Positions 43,301-58,300 of a stretch of 64,000 nt of DNA are shown here, piece after piece. The notes under the pieces were generated by a model. The model was given only the letters and a program-made list of their open reading frames with translations, did no database searches and had not been told where the DNA came from. Origin of the DNA: Alnus glutinosa (Eukaryota; Streptophyta; Magnoliopsida; Fagales; Betulaceae); NCBI RefSeq assembly GCF_958979055.1, contig NC_084886.1:12324654-12388653 (forward strand), written 5' to 3'. The translations under genes and the position numbers were made by a program. Numbering within the stretch: the first letter of the stretch is position 1; the number at the start of each line of letters is the position of its first letter.

Positions 43301-46300
43301 AAAGAAAGGAAAACAAAAAGAAAAAAAAAAAGTATACTTTTTCCTTATGACTAATTTTAGATTATCCTTTATGTATATGGATAGGCTATTCAGGGTTTGG
43401 CTGGACATGTAGCACTATTATATATAGATATTTCCTCAGGCTATGTTGGATAACTTAGACACTCTTGTCGTGCATTGTGATTATTTTTTAACATGCCAAA
43501 TTATGTTAACATGCCCTATTGTGTTTTTTTTTTTTTGGTGGGACAGAGATGATCTTGCTGAGCCGATTCTCAAATGGCATGTGTATGTGACTGGTCATAG
43601 TTTAGGTGGTGCATTAGCTACCCTTCTTGCTCTTGAGCTTTCCTCTAGTCAGTTAGCTAAGTAAGTTCTTTATCTTTCTACTTCTGAAGTCATTATTCTT
43701 AATCCTTAATTACATCAAGTATGTAAGCGAGTGTGTTTTACATGCAAAATTTGTGTAGGCAAGAATTACTGTAGAAAGCTTTGAATGAAGCTTATGAGAG
43801 GTTTGATGTTTCCTTGAACTTAATCCAACCTTCCCATGTAAGCTCTGGTGTTCCTAACCAATTGTCTAACTTCTAGTTTTGGTAGCTTCTTAGTTTAAGA
43901 AGTTTAATTGGTTGGGATGGTTGGAAGAATTTTTTTTTTTGATAAGTAAACTCAATTAAAAAAAAAAGAAAAAAAGAGCAGAATGGTGCAACCCAAGTAT
44001 ACAAGAAATATACAAGAGAAACAATTAACCAGAAGAAGAAAAAAGAACAAGAAAAACATGAAAACTAGAAATATCAAAGTCAAAGGCAGCTACCTAGTGA
44101 TAAAGTGTCTTGAAGAAAAGCCTTTAATTCTACCACCATCCGCTCATTGTCTTTAAAACTTTGATCATTTCTTTTCCTCCAAAGACACCACATTAGGCAA
44201 GACAGACACATTGCAGCATTCTGAATACTACCCAATTGCTCTTTCCAGCAAGCGAAAAGGTTGACTACTCTTCTACGCATAACACAAGCTAGCCTTACAT
44301 GACCGAAAATAGTATTCCATTGAGCACTAGCAATCTCACAATGAAGTAAAAGGTGGTCCACTAACTTCTTATTCTTTTAGCACATACAACACTAATCAAC
44401 CCCTATGACATGTCAATTTCTTAGGTTATTCACGATGAGGATTTTCCCTTAAGTGTTTGACCAAGCAAATAATGACACTCTAATGGAAAACTTATTCTAC
44501 CAAATACTCCTCCAAGGGAAAGGAATACTAACATGGGAAATAAGGACATTGTAGAAAGATCTAACATCAAACAACCCTCTCTTGGAAAGAACCCAACAAA
44601 ACTTGTCTTCACCCAACACTTCTTTGGTGTGTATCGTGAGTGGTCTTTATGTAAGTCTCCGTAAGTAATGCTTTTGTTTATTATTATAGACTTATTCCTT
44701 ATAATATTACTTATGTTCACAAAGACAGATGATATTGATCTTTATTTTATTATTTTTTTTTTTATATAAGTTTAATGAAATTTATTACAAACCAAAGGGT
44801 GCACCCAAATACATAAGAAGTATACAAAAGAAAAAACCTAACCAGATAAAGAAAGAAGATTAAAGAAAGTCATAAAAACTAGAAATATGAAAACAATCAT
44901 AGGTAGCCATCTACTGGAAAAGGGTATTGAAGAAGAGGGCCTTTAACTCTGCCTCATTTCTCTCTCCAATTGATCACTTTGAGGGGATCAACCTCCAAAT
45001 ATTGCATAAAGCAATTGATGTTTTCACTGATTGAATTGCCATACGGCATCTAAATTTTATAGAGAGGGTTGCAACTTATTCTAGGAAGGTAATTATTATA
45101 GAATCACATACCTAATGAGAAGATTGCAATCATGCAATTATTACAAAATAATGCCTAAAAGTAAAGAGATTACAATTATATGCAATTATTATGATTATTG
45201 AAATTATTTTGGGAATACTTTAGGGATCCTATCATAAAGGACCACTTAGAGAATCATGTCTCAATTTCTTTTAAAAAGTTGTGGCCAAGACGTATTGATT
45301 GAAGGTAGAGTTTCCACTGCATTACCTGTTACTTAGTCGCCACTAAACCAAAACCCTTGAGGTGTACGATCTAAGGCTGAGCCTCCACCGACTCTCTAGG
45401 TCCTGCTCCCAGTACAAACAAGCACTTGTTTGCACAAGGCATAGATCTAGTGCATGCTTGTTGCATTGGCCACTATAACCCCTTAGTTTTTGGGTGGTGT
45501 TTTTGTTATTGACCAAGTATCATCTTGTTAGACATTGCCTGGGAGATCTCCCTTTGGACACCTGGCTTTCTTGGTGCTGCCGAGAGATATTCACTTGGTC
45601 AGATGCCTTGGATGGTTTCCAGTCTTATTAAAGTATCATGTTATAAAGGTGGTTATTTTAGTTGACTGCATCTCTCCCTGTTCCGATGAGGGAAATGGAT
45701 TCTCCAAATCTCAAAATTGGCCTGTCGGTTTTGATCACAACAGGGAGATTGTAGTTTGGGAGGAGGAGGAAGATGATTATTGGGATGGATTGCCCTTGGA
45801 TTGGGCATTGGAAGGGGCTTTTGGGAAGGAGGCCTTGGCAATTAGGGATGCCATGGAAGAAGATTTTCAGTGGGAGAAGATGATTGCGCGCTAAAAGTCT
45901 AAAGGAAAAAGGGAGCTACTAAATCTGCATAGCTCCATCAATTATGGTGATTCTAAAGTTTCCTCTAGGAGTAGGAAAGGCAAGGCACACATGATGTAGG
46001 TTTGTGTGCTTTGGTGGGTGGGTGGGTTGTTTTGTTCTTAGTTGGGTTCTACTGTAGTTTGTTTTGGGGTTTTTCTTCGATTTCGGGGGTTCGGGTTTTG
46101 TTGGTTCTGTTGGGTTTTTGCGGGTTAGTTTTGGTTGTTTCTGTGTACTGAGGGACGCCTTACGCTTTCATTAATAAAGTCTTCTTACTTAAAAAAAGGT
46201 GGTTATTTTGTTTTTTTTTTTGATAAGTAAATATTAGATATATTGAAAGTGTAAGGTGCTCCTTAGTACACTGGAAGTATACAAAAGGAAACTTCTAACT

Positions 46301-49300
46301 AGGAATAGAAAAATGAAGAAGGAAATCAGCAAAACTAATAGTCAGTGGGGACAAAAACGCCACCGTTCAAAGATACAGCGTATGAAAAAACGAAGCTAAA
46401 ATATCTTCCATGGAACTTTCCAAATCCTCGAAATATTTGAGATTTCTCTATCCAAATACACCAAAAGATGCAAATAGGCATCATCTTCCAAATCGCAACA
46501 CTCCTCAGCCTTCTAGATTTCCACTAACGAGCAAACAAGTCAATAACTCTTCTCGGCATAACCCAAGACATACCAAAACGATTAAAAATATTAGTCCACA
46601 AAGCGTAAGTCACATCACAGTGAAGAAGAAGATGATTCACTGATTCCCCATCTCTCTTGCACAAGCAACATCTGTCCACAATGATGATATGCCGCTTCCT
46701 GAGATTGTCCACAGTAAGGATCTTGCCGAGGGCTGCCGACCACGCAAAAAAAGCCGCCCTCAAAGGAGCCTGAGTCCGCCACACACTCTTCTAAGGGAAA
46801 CCACTTCTATCAGAGCAAGCTAAGGATCTGAAGAAAGACTTGACCTTGAACAAACCTTTCTTGGAAGAGACCCACCAAAGCCTATCCGCACGATCTCTAC
46901 TCACTTTGACTGAGTGCAACACCTGTAAAAAGGAAGTAAAGACATCTACTTCCCAATCATGCGCCTCTCTCACAAAGCTCACATTCCACTGAGTAGAACC
47001 GCCCAAAACCTTCATATTATCTGCAACTGAGGCATCCTTCATCCGAGTAATACCAAAGAGATCAGGAAAAACTTCATTCAGAACCACATCCCCGCGCCAC
47101 AGATCGTGCCAAAATTTTGTCCTAACCCCATACCCCACTTCAAATCTAGCAAAACCAGAGAAAGTTTCCCACCATTTCCTGATGTTCTTCCACAACCCCA
47201 CTCCATAGGCACGTACAGGGTTAAGGGAGCACCACCTGCCCCATAAACTACCGAACTTGGAATCCACCGCAACTCTACACCAAGCATCTCTCTTAATTCC
47301 ATACCTCCATAACCATTTACCTAGCAATGTGCGGTTGAACATCATCAAGTTCCTAATACCCAAACCCCTTTCTGAAATTGGGGTACAAACCTTCGACCAA
47401 CTCATCAAGTGAAATTTGAACTTATCACCAATCTCACCTCATAGAAAGTCCCGTCGTAACTTCTCAATATGAGCATCAACACTTCCCGGGATAGGGAATA
47501 GAGACAAGTAATATGTTCTGGTTATTTTGTTCTGGTAATATTTCTACATGAATAATTATTTCTGAATTTGTATTATCTTTTGAAATCCATGTCTCCAAAG
47601 ATCTTTACGAAAAGTGAAAAAGCTGTCAACATTAGGAAGCATGACTTACTAATTGTCATGGATAGTAAAGCCTGGTACATACTCCTGATGCTGGAAGATA
47701 GATAGTGTTATCATATTATTTCAAATGTAGAAAAATGCAAGAATTCTGCCTATGTATTATTGCAAATGTAGGAAAATGCAAGAACTCTGCCTATGTATTT
47801 AATAAGTGCGGCTTGCCTTCTAGGAAGTTGATAATGTTAAGTTCTTCAAAAGATCCCCAGTAAATGTTAATTGGTTGTTGTATGTTACAATCCTCTCTTA
47901 GTTTGGGAAGTCGATCTCTGCCTGCTGTGTTAGTCTTTATTTTCATGTAAGAGTTGTAACCCTTGTTTCCATATAAGGGTCTTTATTTCCACGAAGAGTC
48001 GTAGTCCTTATTCCGTGTTGTATCTATATTACCATATAAGAGAACAGTTGTTGTGGAGTCTTGGTCAATTATGGGACACCAATCTGTAAGGTGTCTATTG
48101 TAGTCAAGTATTAGCCCAATTCCTAATTTGATTCTATGTTGGTTTATTGGGTTGTGTCTATGTTGGTTTGTAGTACAAACCCTAGTTGGAGTCTGGGTCT
48201 ATGTTGGTTTGTAACTCTATTTAAGAGAAGTGTTGGAATAAAGTTGGGGAGAGAATATTTAGCAAATCAACCTTGTGTTGTGAGGTTTTGAGGTCCCTCT
48301 AAAGGCCTCTACGTTAAACATAGGGAAGCTACGCAGGACCAATCCTGCCAACTTTCCAGTCCAAGGTCCCGTTACGAGGTCCATCTCCGAGGCTTCTAAC
48401 ATTGTATCAGAAAATTAAATCTGCTGACGTTTCAGGTTTGTCTGAAATAATTCTTAGGAACTATAGAAGGCTAATAAGATGTTTATTTTATGATTAGAAT
48501 TTGATAGATATTACTAGATCTTTGTACATTTAGAAACTTGTTTCTTTGTAGTTTATAGTGTAATGTGTTTGAGAGTAATGGCAGTGAAACTTGATTATCG
48601 ATTTTCTTCTTTTGTTTGTATCAGGCGTGGGGCAATCTTTGTGACTATGTATAACTTTGGATCTCCTAGAGTTGGTAACAAAAAATTTGCAGAACTTTAT
48701 AACGAGGTGGTAAAAATTGATATTATCTTCAAATTTTTCTTGCAATTTTTTTTTTTTTTTTTTTTTTCATAGAATTTTGCATAAATACTCTTGCTTTTTC
48801 TATATGGCTCCATTGTTTGTGCTGAAGTGATGCAGCAAGCATGTAGAAAATTAACTAGAGCGAGAAGGAAGACCGAGCAAGCCTGATTGCAAGGCAATAA
48901 TAATCAGCCAAGAAAACCCCAAATGTTCTGTCAAAGGGAAGAACTTCAATGTAATTTCAAAATAAATTCAATAACAAGTCTGATGCGGGATGAGAGATGA
49001 ATAATTGGGTCTTTTAGTTTTATTAAGGTTATTAGCATTTCTTATAAAAAAAAAAAAAAAGGTTATTAGTATTTAATTTTTGTTTTAATTAATATTTAAG
49101 AGTTAGGGGTGTTATTTTGTAATTCAATAAATGGGACTTTTGCCCAAAGTCAAATGACGGTTAGGGTTTAGTCATTGAACCTATATAAGTGTGCTTTTAT
49201 ACCCCAATGGAGACAGATTGGAATTTGATGAAAACAAATTTTGTTTTTTAAAACCGAAAAAAGGAGTTTGAACTCTGCAGATTATTCTTGCCTTTTTCAC

Positions 49301-52300
49301 TTATATATAAAAAAAAAAAAACGTTTATTCTACCCTTTTTCTAGTCCTGAGAAGTTGGGCTTTGACCCAAAATTTTCTGTGCCTATTTTCCACGTTTCAA
49401 AAAAACTTGAGGTCGAGTTTTGTCGAAGGAGGGGAGAATGATGCGGGATGAGAGATGAATAATTGGGTCTTTTAGTTTTATTTAGGTTATGAGTATTTAA
49501 TTTATGTTTTAATTAATTTTTTAAGAGTTAAGGGTGCTATTTTGTAATTCAGTAAGTGGGTTTTGCCTGAAGTTATATTAGGGTTAGGACTTAGTCATCG
49601 AGTCTATATATGTATGTGTGTTTTTGTACCTCAGTGGTGACAAATTGGAATTTGATGAAAATAGATTTTGATTTTTTGAGGTGTGACTCCTTTTCTTCCC
49701 TCTTATTTGGTGATGAGACACCAAACTCCCCTTCTCTTTGGACTGTGCGACTCAGTCCTCTTTCTTTTTTCCCCTTCCTCTGTTCTTCTTCTTTCTAATT
49801 CGATTGTCCTGCATCAGTCTGCTTCCCCAAAGGCTACAACTTATTATTTTGGAACTTACAAAACCTCAATATAAGTTAATCTAAACCTTTCACCAGGCTT
49901 AATCTCAGTCCTATATTAATACTTAAAACAAAATGAAAAGGAAAAATTGCCCTGGTTAAAAAAAATGCCACAGTTACCAAAAGGTACAGTTGTGTGAACA
50001 ATATCATGCTACAATAATATTTACAGTATTCCCGCTTAAAACAACTAATACAACAGGGAAAAATGTAGGGCAAGAAGCAAGCAGAAAATTAGTTCTTGGT
50101 CTGCATCTTTCGAAATAAATTCTGCATGAACTGAAGGGCAAGCTGGCCTATATCATGAGGTTATCTTCTGATGGGAAGCATGAGAGCTTTAGTTCATACA
50201 ACCATTTTTTGCTTTTTCATTGGTGGTTTTACTAGTTAGTAATATAATATGTAAAATGCGTGTTGCATCTTGTAAGGGTGGTTAGTCATATTATAGTACT
50301 GCAGATATATGACATTAGGGTCAAGGGGTTTGGGATTCCTGTAGTTCTTTTATTTTTCTCTTCTATTTTCTCTTTCATCTTCCATGTTGCTGATGTTATG
50401 TGACTATTAAAAACATTAGTTGATCTGTTTATTTTTCATTTCATTCTCTTCTCACATTTTTAAATATTTTTTTTTTTATTTCCTTAGATCATCATTCAAC
50501 TTTGTTTCTTAATTTAAGTAGGGTTTCAGTATGTTAAAGTGCAGAAAATTGCTTCATCTAATCTGCAATGATCACTCTTTCTTACTCTTCCATTAATTTC
50601 TGTCCTTGTAATTCTGACAGAGTTTGGTTCAGATCTCAGGCTTTGGATTTAGTATTTTTCTTGCATGCTGATGAGACTTACTATATGCTAGAGAAACTAG
50701 TCATTCATTTAGATTTTCAAAAGCTGTTTGGAGCTCTGGATCCAGTCTATTAAGTTCTGGTTTATGAATGTCGAGCAAACTGGTCACTGAGTTGGCTAGT
50801 AAAATGGCTCAATTAGATCCTCATTGATGCATTGTGACATAGTGGGAAGCAGAATCTACAATTACACACTCACAACTCTTCCATCAAGGAATTGTAGGAA
50901 AATTGAAGAAAAATCACTCTTGAGTGTTTCTTATTGAGAAAATATAACTTATGGTCAGCCTGGCCGTCCTTATTAAGCTTCAATAGAAATAGGGTCGCAA
51001 CCCTGAAAAAAAAGTTCAAAACTACTCTTATTGCAAGTTCGATCGAGGATTGATCAAACAAAAGATCGCATTTTCAATTGATTGAACTTCTCAAGAATTT
51101 CTACCAGTAGCGTCTCATCCTCTCGATTGAGCAAAGCTCGATCGTGGCTTGAGCAAATTGTCTTGCTCGAGCAGCCCTCGAGCAAAAATCAATCCAACTC
51201 TTGGGTACTTGTTAAATCACAAGTACCCCTTCCTAGGACACCCTTCTTCTGCTCAAACATTTCCATGAAGTTGTTGGTTAGCTGATCTACATTAGACACA
51301 CACACAAAAACACTGCTTGTATTATAATATTCTTTTTTCTTGGCAAGAATATTGTAACTCTCTTTATGCGTCTGCCTCTTATATTGGTCTTATTACATTT
51401 TTGGTGAATGCTTAAACAACCTTCTGTACTCACATTTGCAGAAAGTTAAAGATAGCTGGCGAGTCATAAACCACAGAGATATTATACCAACAGTCCCCCG
51501 CTTGATGGGTTATTGCCATGTAGCTCAACCTGTTTATCTAGCAGCTGGAGATCTAACAGATGCCTTGGTGGGTAGTTTGTTTTCGTCTATTTACTGGCCA
51601 ATTTTTATTTTTATTTTTTATTTTTTATTTTTTTTTCTCTCTAGAGTTTTATAATGTATAGAAAACACAAGAAGCTCTATCATCTGTTATCTTCATGGAT
51701 AATTTTGGTATTTGCTATTTGTGTTTAACTTTATTCTTATGGATGGAATGGAATAAATGGTGTCCTCACTAGGTTGTTGATGTGCAAGCTTGAAACATTG
51801 ACTAACTAATTGATTTGATTCCAGGAAACTCTGTCAGCAACAAATATGTAAATGTCATTTTTGAGAATAACTCAACTGGCCATGTTTACTTGGTCAGCAA
51901 CGGTTATTATTTTAGCATTTAATAAAAATTGGTTTTTACCAAATGAGTACTTGGCAGTATCTATGCTGAAAATTGGTTTCCCATTATATAAGAGTCAGTT
52001 TGATAGCTGAATGATACAAAACAGATACTAAAAAGTAGCTAATTGGCACATGCTATCCGGGAAAATAACGCAGCTGATTAGCTAAGTTGTGGCTTACATT
52101 ATTAGCTAATTAGTGTAGTACATGCTATCCAGGAAAACATGGAACTTTCAGGAGATGGTTACCAGGGTGATGTACTTGGAGAGTCCACACCAGATGTTAT
52201 TGTCAGTGAAGTTGTACGTTTCTTCTTATTCATTCTCTTTTCCTGTGTACTTATCATGTTCTGCATGTCTGGTTCTTTCATATCCATTTAAACGAATTAT

Positions 52301-55300
52301 ATGTAGTAGGTATATAGGGTATGTGTATGTTAATGTTTTTGCATTTGCAATATATGTCTACTGATAATCATGATATTTGCTGGCATTTTTTTTTTTTAAT
52401 AAGAAAGAGTAATATCATTAAAAAACGCAAAGCGCAGTTAAGTATACAGAGAGTAAACAAAAGAAATGTCTAAGAAAGAGAAGAAAAAAGAACAAGGAAA
52501 TCATTAAAGCTAATCACTAATGGAGCTAGGAACACAGCAATCCAAGAGAACTAAAAAAAAAAAAGAAAAAACTAATGAACTCCTCAATTGTCATTTCTTT
52601 GTTATCGAAATGTCTGTCATTTTGTTCCCTCTACAAGCACCACAAAAGGTAAGAATGTACCATCTTCCACACAACCACACTTCGAATGCGATCACCTGTC
52701 TACTAGCAAGTGAATAAATCTACCACCCGAAGAGGTATAACCAAAGACAGGCTGAAGCGACTAAAGATAGCATTCCATAGAGCGCGTGCAACCTCACAAT
52801 AGAGAAGAAGGTGATCCACAGACTCTCTATTCATTTTGAACATACAACACCTATCAATCACAATAACATGCCTCTTTCTAAGATTATTCAAGGTAAGGAT
52901 CTTCCCTAGCGCCGCCAACGAAGCAAACAAAGCCACTTTTCCAGGGGAAATGAACTACCTCTTTGTAAGCAAGGACCTTATAGAAAGAACTAACATCAAA
53001 GTTACCTTTGTGAGAAGGAGACCACCAAAGCTGGTCTCTCCTTCACTTCCCACTCTAATGGAATACAACAATGTGAAGAAGGAAGCCAAGACGTCTACCT
53101 CCCAGTCGTGGGCCGCTTGAATAAAGCTAACATCCCACTAAAAGGAACCACTTTCTGAAACCAAGTGAGCTACAATGATCGTATCCTTGTCATGAGCTAT
53201 GCCATACAAAACCGGGAATGCTTCCTTAAAGGACATCTCTCCCTACCACACATCATCCCAAAATCTGATCCTGGACTCATTTCCCAAAATAAATTTGGTA
53301 TGACTACAAAACAAATTCCACTCCTTATGTTCTTCCAAAGCCCCACTCCGCGAGACCTAGGGGGATCTAAGGATCACCACCCGACCCCTGCAGTATCATA
53401 TTTTGCATCCATAATAGATTTCCACTAAGCCTCTCTCTCATGCACATAACGCCACAACCACTTCCCTAAAAGAGCCCTGTTGAAGATCCTCAAATTCCGA
53501 ATGCCCAAGCCACCTTCAGAAATAGGGGAGCAAGTCTTGGACCAACTAATTAGGTGATATTTGAACTCTTCACCTAAGCCTCCCCATAAGAAATCTCGAT
53601 GGAGCTTCTCTATACGATTAGCCACGCTGGCAGGAATGGAGAAAAGAGATAAGTAGTACGTAGGAAGATTGGAAAGAGTGCTCTTTATAGGGGTACCCCT
53701 ACCGCCATTGGACAGATACATTCGCTTCCAGCTAGCTAACTGCCTCCAATCTTTCCAACAACACCATCCCATATGGACTTGGCCTTAAAAGAGGCCCCCA
53801 GCGGAAAGCCAAGATACTTTAAAGGTAAGGAGGAAACCCCACAATCCAAGATGCCAGCCAAACCATCCACATTATCCACACAACCCACAGGAACAAAAAC
53901 AGACGTAGCCAAATTAATTTTTACACTTGAGACAGCTTCAAAGTACAAGAACAACACATAGATAACGAAGATGGTCAGGATTAACCTCGTAAAAAACCAA
54001 AGTATCGTCCGCGAACAACAGATGAGAAATGTTAACAACCTCAGAGCTTCTAGAACCCACAAAGAAGCCTGATAAGAGACCTCTATGAACAATAGCACTG
54101 AGCAACTTACTTAGGGCCTCTATCACAATGACAAACAAAAGGGGAGACAGATCACCATGTCTTAGCCCACGAGAGCTACTAAAGAAACTAGATCGGGGCC
54201 ATTCACCAAGACAGAGAAACACACAGAAGAGATGTAATGCGTTATCCAAGAACATCATTTCTCCCCAAAGCCATATCTTCTCAACATATACAATAAAAAA
54301 TCCCAGTTGAGATGATCATATGCTAGGTGTCTTCTTCAATCGGAGACCTTGTCATCTCCTCCTCTGCCAGAGTCGTCATCACCGACAGTCTCTGGGGTTA
54401 TTTTGGGTTTGTCTTCTTTCGGGGGTGGGCGTAGTTGTCAGCACATTGATCTAGACAGAGATGTGGGCTTGGGTCCAATGGAGATTCAGCCGGAGACTCT
54501 GCCGGAGATTTCTTTGGGGTCAGAATCAGGGGTGGATGAGAAGTTGACGTCGGAGTGGGAGTTAGATGTCAGGAAGAAGGCTACTGGGATTTGGGAGATG
54601 TTGTCCTAGGAGTTTGCATGGACGGTGTCTGAGGAGCATGGCGAGAGGATCAGGGCTATTACGGATGAAATGATTAAGCGTCAAAAGACTAAGGGCAAAA
54701 AGGACCTGCTGAATCTGCAAAGCTCTGTTAATTACGGTGACTCTAAAACTTCTTCTAGGTGTAGGAAAGGCAAGACCCATGTGATGTAGGGTTGTATGCC
54801 TTGGGGGTTTTTGTGGTTTGTTTCTCAGGTCCTTGGGTTTACTTTTCCTTTTGTTTTGGTTGTTGGTTGGGTTTTCGGGTTAGCTTTGGTTCTCCTTTGT
54901 ATACCACCTGTGTATTCAGGGCCGCTTTACGCTTCTTTTCTCAATAAAACTTTAATTAACTATAAAAAAAAAAAAAAGATGATCATATGCTTTCTTAATA
55001 TCCAGCTTGCAAAGCAACCCTGGTTCGCCGGATTTGATATGACTATCCAAACACTCATTTGCTATAAGAACTTAATCAAGGATTTGCTTACCTTTCACAA
55101 AACCATTCTGAGGTTTGGAGATAACCTTCTCCACTACCCTTTTCAGTCTATTTGCAAGAACTTTTGCAATGATCTTGTAAACTCCACTTACGAGACTAAT
55201 ATGCCGAAAATCTTTAATCTTCAAAGCCCCAGGCTTCTTCGGAATTAGAGCAATAAAAGTGGCATTAAGGCTTTTGACAAACTTGCTATGAGTGTGAAAG

Positions 55301-58300
55301 TCTTGGAAAACCCCTATGATATTAGTCTTGATCACGTCCCAACAATCTTGGAAGAACGCTAAAGAGAACCCATCAGGACCTGAAGCCTTGTCACGATTCA
55401 TGCCTTTTTCACCTCTAAAACCCCCATTTCCTCAAAAGGAAGTTCTAATGAAGAGGACTCTACCGCATCCAAAGAGTCGAAAGCGAGGTCATCCAACCTA
55501 GGCCGCCGACTATAAGGTTATGCAAATAAGGACTCGTGGAACTGAGCAGCATAATCCCTAATAACTTACTGATCGGAAGAAACTAAGCCATTGACTGAGA
55601 GAGACTCTATGGAATTGAACCTCCTATTCGAGTTGGCTACCCGGTGAAAGAATTTAGTGCATTTGTCACCCTCTTGAAGCCAAAGTACCCTTGACTTCTG
55701 TCTTCAAATAATCTCCTCTTGAGGAATATAATTTTCCAGATCCTTGATGACCAAACATTTCCTCACCTTCTCTTCAGGAGCTAAACCACGTTGCTCCTCC
55801 AACCTATCAAGAGCACACAACTCTTCCATACCAGCTTTTTTAAGAGACTCCACATTACCAAAATGCTGCTCATTCCATCTCTTAAGATCATTCTTTAAAG
55901 CCTCAAGCTTTTGAGCGAAAATGAAGCTAGGAGAGCCTTGAAAATGACAAGACGACTACCAAAGTCGCACCCTATCCACAAACCCTTCAACCACATATTC
56001 TCAAACTTGAACGGTCTAGAACCCCATTGAATACCGCCACAATCAAGAAGAATAGGAAAATGATCAAAGCACAATCTATGAAGCCTTTTATGGAGACCTG
56101 AAAATGATCAGAGCACAATCTATGTTTCTCCTTTGACGATTAATTATATTGATTTTCTTGTTATGTTCGCTCCTTTTAGCTAGGTGCTTTTTCTTGTATA
56201 CTTCATGTGTGCCTTTGGATACTTTATGCTTTTAATGATATATTTCGATTACTTATTAAAAAAAAAAAAAGGGGCCCAGTTGAGTCAGACTAAATCAAAT
56301 TGAACAAGGCCAGTTCAGTTGTTTAACTAGATTGAACTGGCCAATGAACAGGATATACCCGTCTAATTTTATCAAATCTATCAACTTCTTAAAATATAAA
56401 TTTGGCATTTTTATTTTTTTTCCCTAAAATATTCAACAAATTTTGGTACTTTTTTTTCCTATGCAATAAAGGGAATTGGGTAAGGGGTAAAATGGCACTA
56501 ACGGAGTTGAACATGAGAGAATGATTCATAAGCGGGACCCACAAAAGTACTTCATTCATGCAATTGCTGACTGGAAGAGGATCCGTGGTGCTTATAAACT
56601 CATCCATCTCCCGCTCCTTGGCCGATGTGGAACAAACCCCATTTTTTTCTACGCAATACCAAGGGAATTGGGTAAGGGGTGAAATGACACTAGCGGATTT
56701 GAGTAGGAGAGAATTGTTCATAGCGTGATGTTTATAAATTCATCAATATCCCGCTCTTTGGACTAACGGAGATAAATAGGAGAGAATGGTTTCATAAGTA
56801 GGGCCCATAAAGGTACCCCATCTAGGCAATTGCTAATTGGAAGAGGACCTGTGGTGCTTATAAACTCATCCATCTCCCGCTCCTTGGCCGATGTGAGACA
56901 AGCCCCATTTTATTCTACGCTACCAAGGGAATTGGGTAAGGGGAGAAATGACAGTAATGGAGTTGAATATGAGAGAATAGTTCATAAGCGGGATCCACAA
57001 AGGTATCCCATCCAGACAATTGCTAACTGAAAGAAGACTCGTAGTGTTTATAAACTCATCCATCTCCCGCTCCTTGGCTGATGTGGGACAAGTCCCATTT
57101 TTTCCATTTTTTTCTATGCAATACCAAGGGAATCAGGTAAGGGGAGAAACAAGAAATCTTGTACTTTCTAGATCTAAGTATAAGATTTTGATTATTAATT
57201 CCGTACAACAAACTAATGGCATATAAACTATATTATATGGTATTAGTATATTTATTGTACCTATTTAACTACAATAAATTTACTTATGATCAAGCTGGTT
57301 GAGTTGGTGGTTGAACCAGGGAATCAGCCACCTTTTCTGTACATTCGTTTTATTTTTCTTATGAAGTAAGGAAGGACTGCTGCCCAAAGATGACATTCAG
57401 TTGAAATGGTTTTGAAATGCAGTGTAGTATATTCCTTATTTATTAGAGATCCAATAAAGTGTTTGATTACTATGATTGTGTGGCTGAAGGCTAAAGTCTT
57501 TTATTGTGACTGCTGTTGCTTTTGCCACAGTTGGAATGAAAGGCTAAAGAGAACGCACACTTCTATAAATGAGAATGTCCAAATAAAAGTCTAGTAAATC
57601 ACATTTCTTATCAGATTGAAATCAATGGGCATATTATCAGAAGTCATGGTCTTGATTTCTCTGCTACTTTCATATCAATTGTGTAATTTGAAAGACTGAG
57701 AAAAGATTGAGATCTTATGTCCTCACCAACTTCCATTAGGAGGATAAGGCAATGTAAATCCCAAATTTCTGGTTATAAGATGTATGTGTGCATTTTAACT
57801 TATATGTTGAGTCAAAAGAGTGAGTGATTATAACTTCATGTTAATATGAGCTCATGCAAGTTCATGTTATTATGAACTAATGTTTAGGTCACATTAAACC
57901 ACAGTCAATCTAATAGTTGTTGTTCTGAAAAATGCAGCTGCGAAGAGTGGCTCAAAATTGAAGCCTAATTTATGAATGACTATTTAATCTTTTGCATAAA
58001 AAGTGGTATTTATTGGGCAACTCGTGGGGACTTGGTTTCTTCCAAACTATATTTATTGGCTTCGCACATATGTAAATCTTGAAATTCTTATTCTGTATAT
58101 GTTGTTTTCTAACCTACCAAAAAAAAAAAAAAAAAAAAGATCATCTATTGTTTACTAAAAGCAGTTAAACCAAATACTTTACAAAATGTTCATGTCTGGG
58201 ACCTTTAAATGAAAAGTTTCATTTAAAATTTTTAGTTGGATTTTAGATGGATTTTAGATGTTGGTGTGCATCATTGGTTGTTAGATCTGAATTCTCATTA

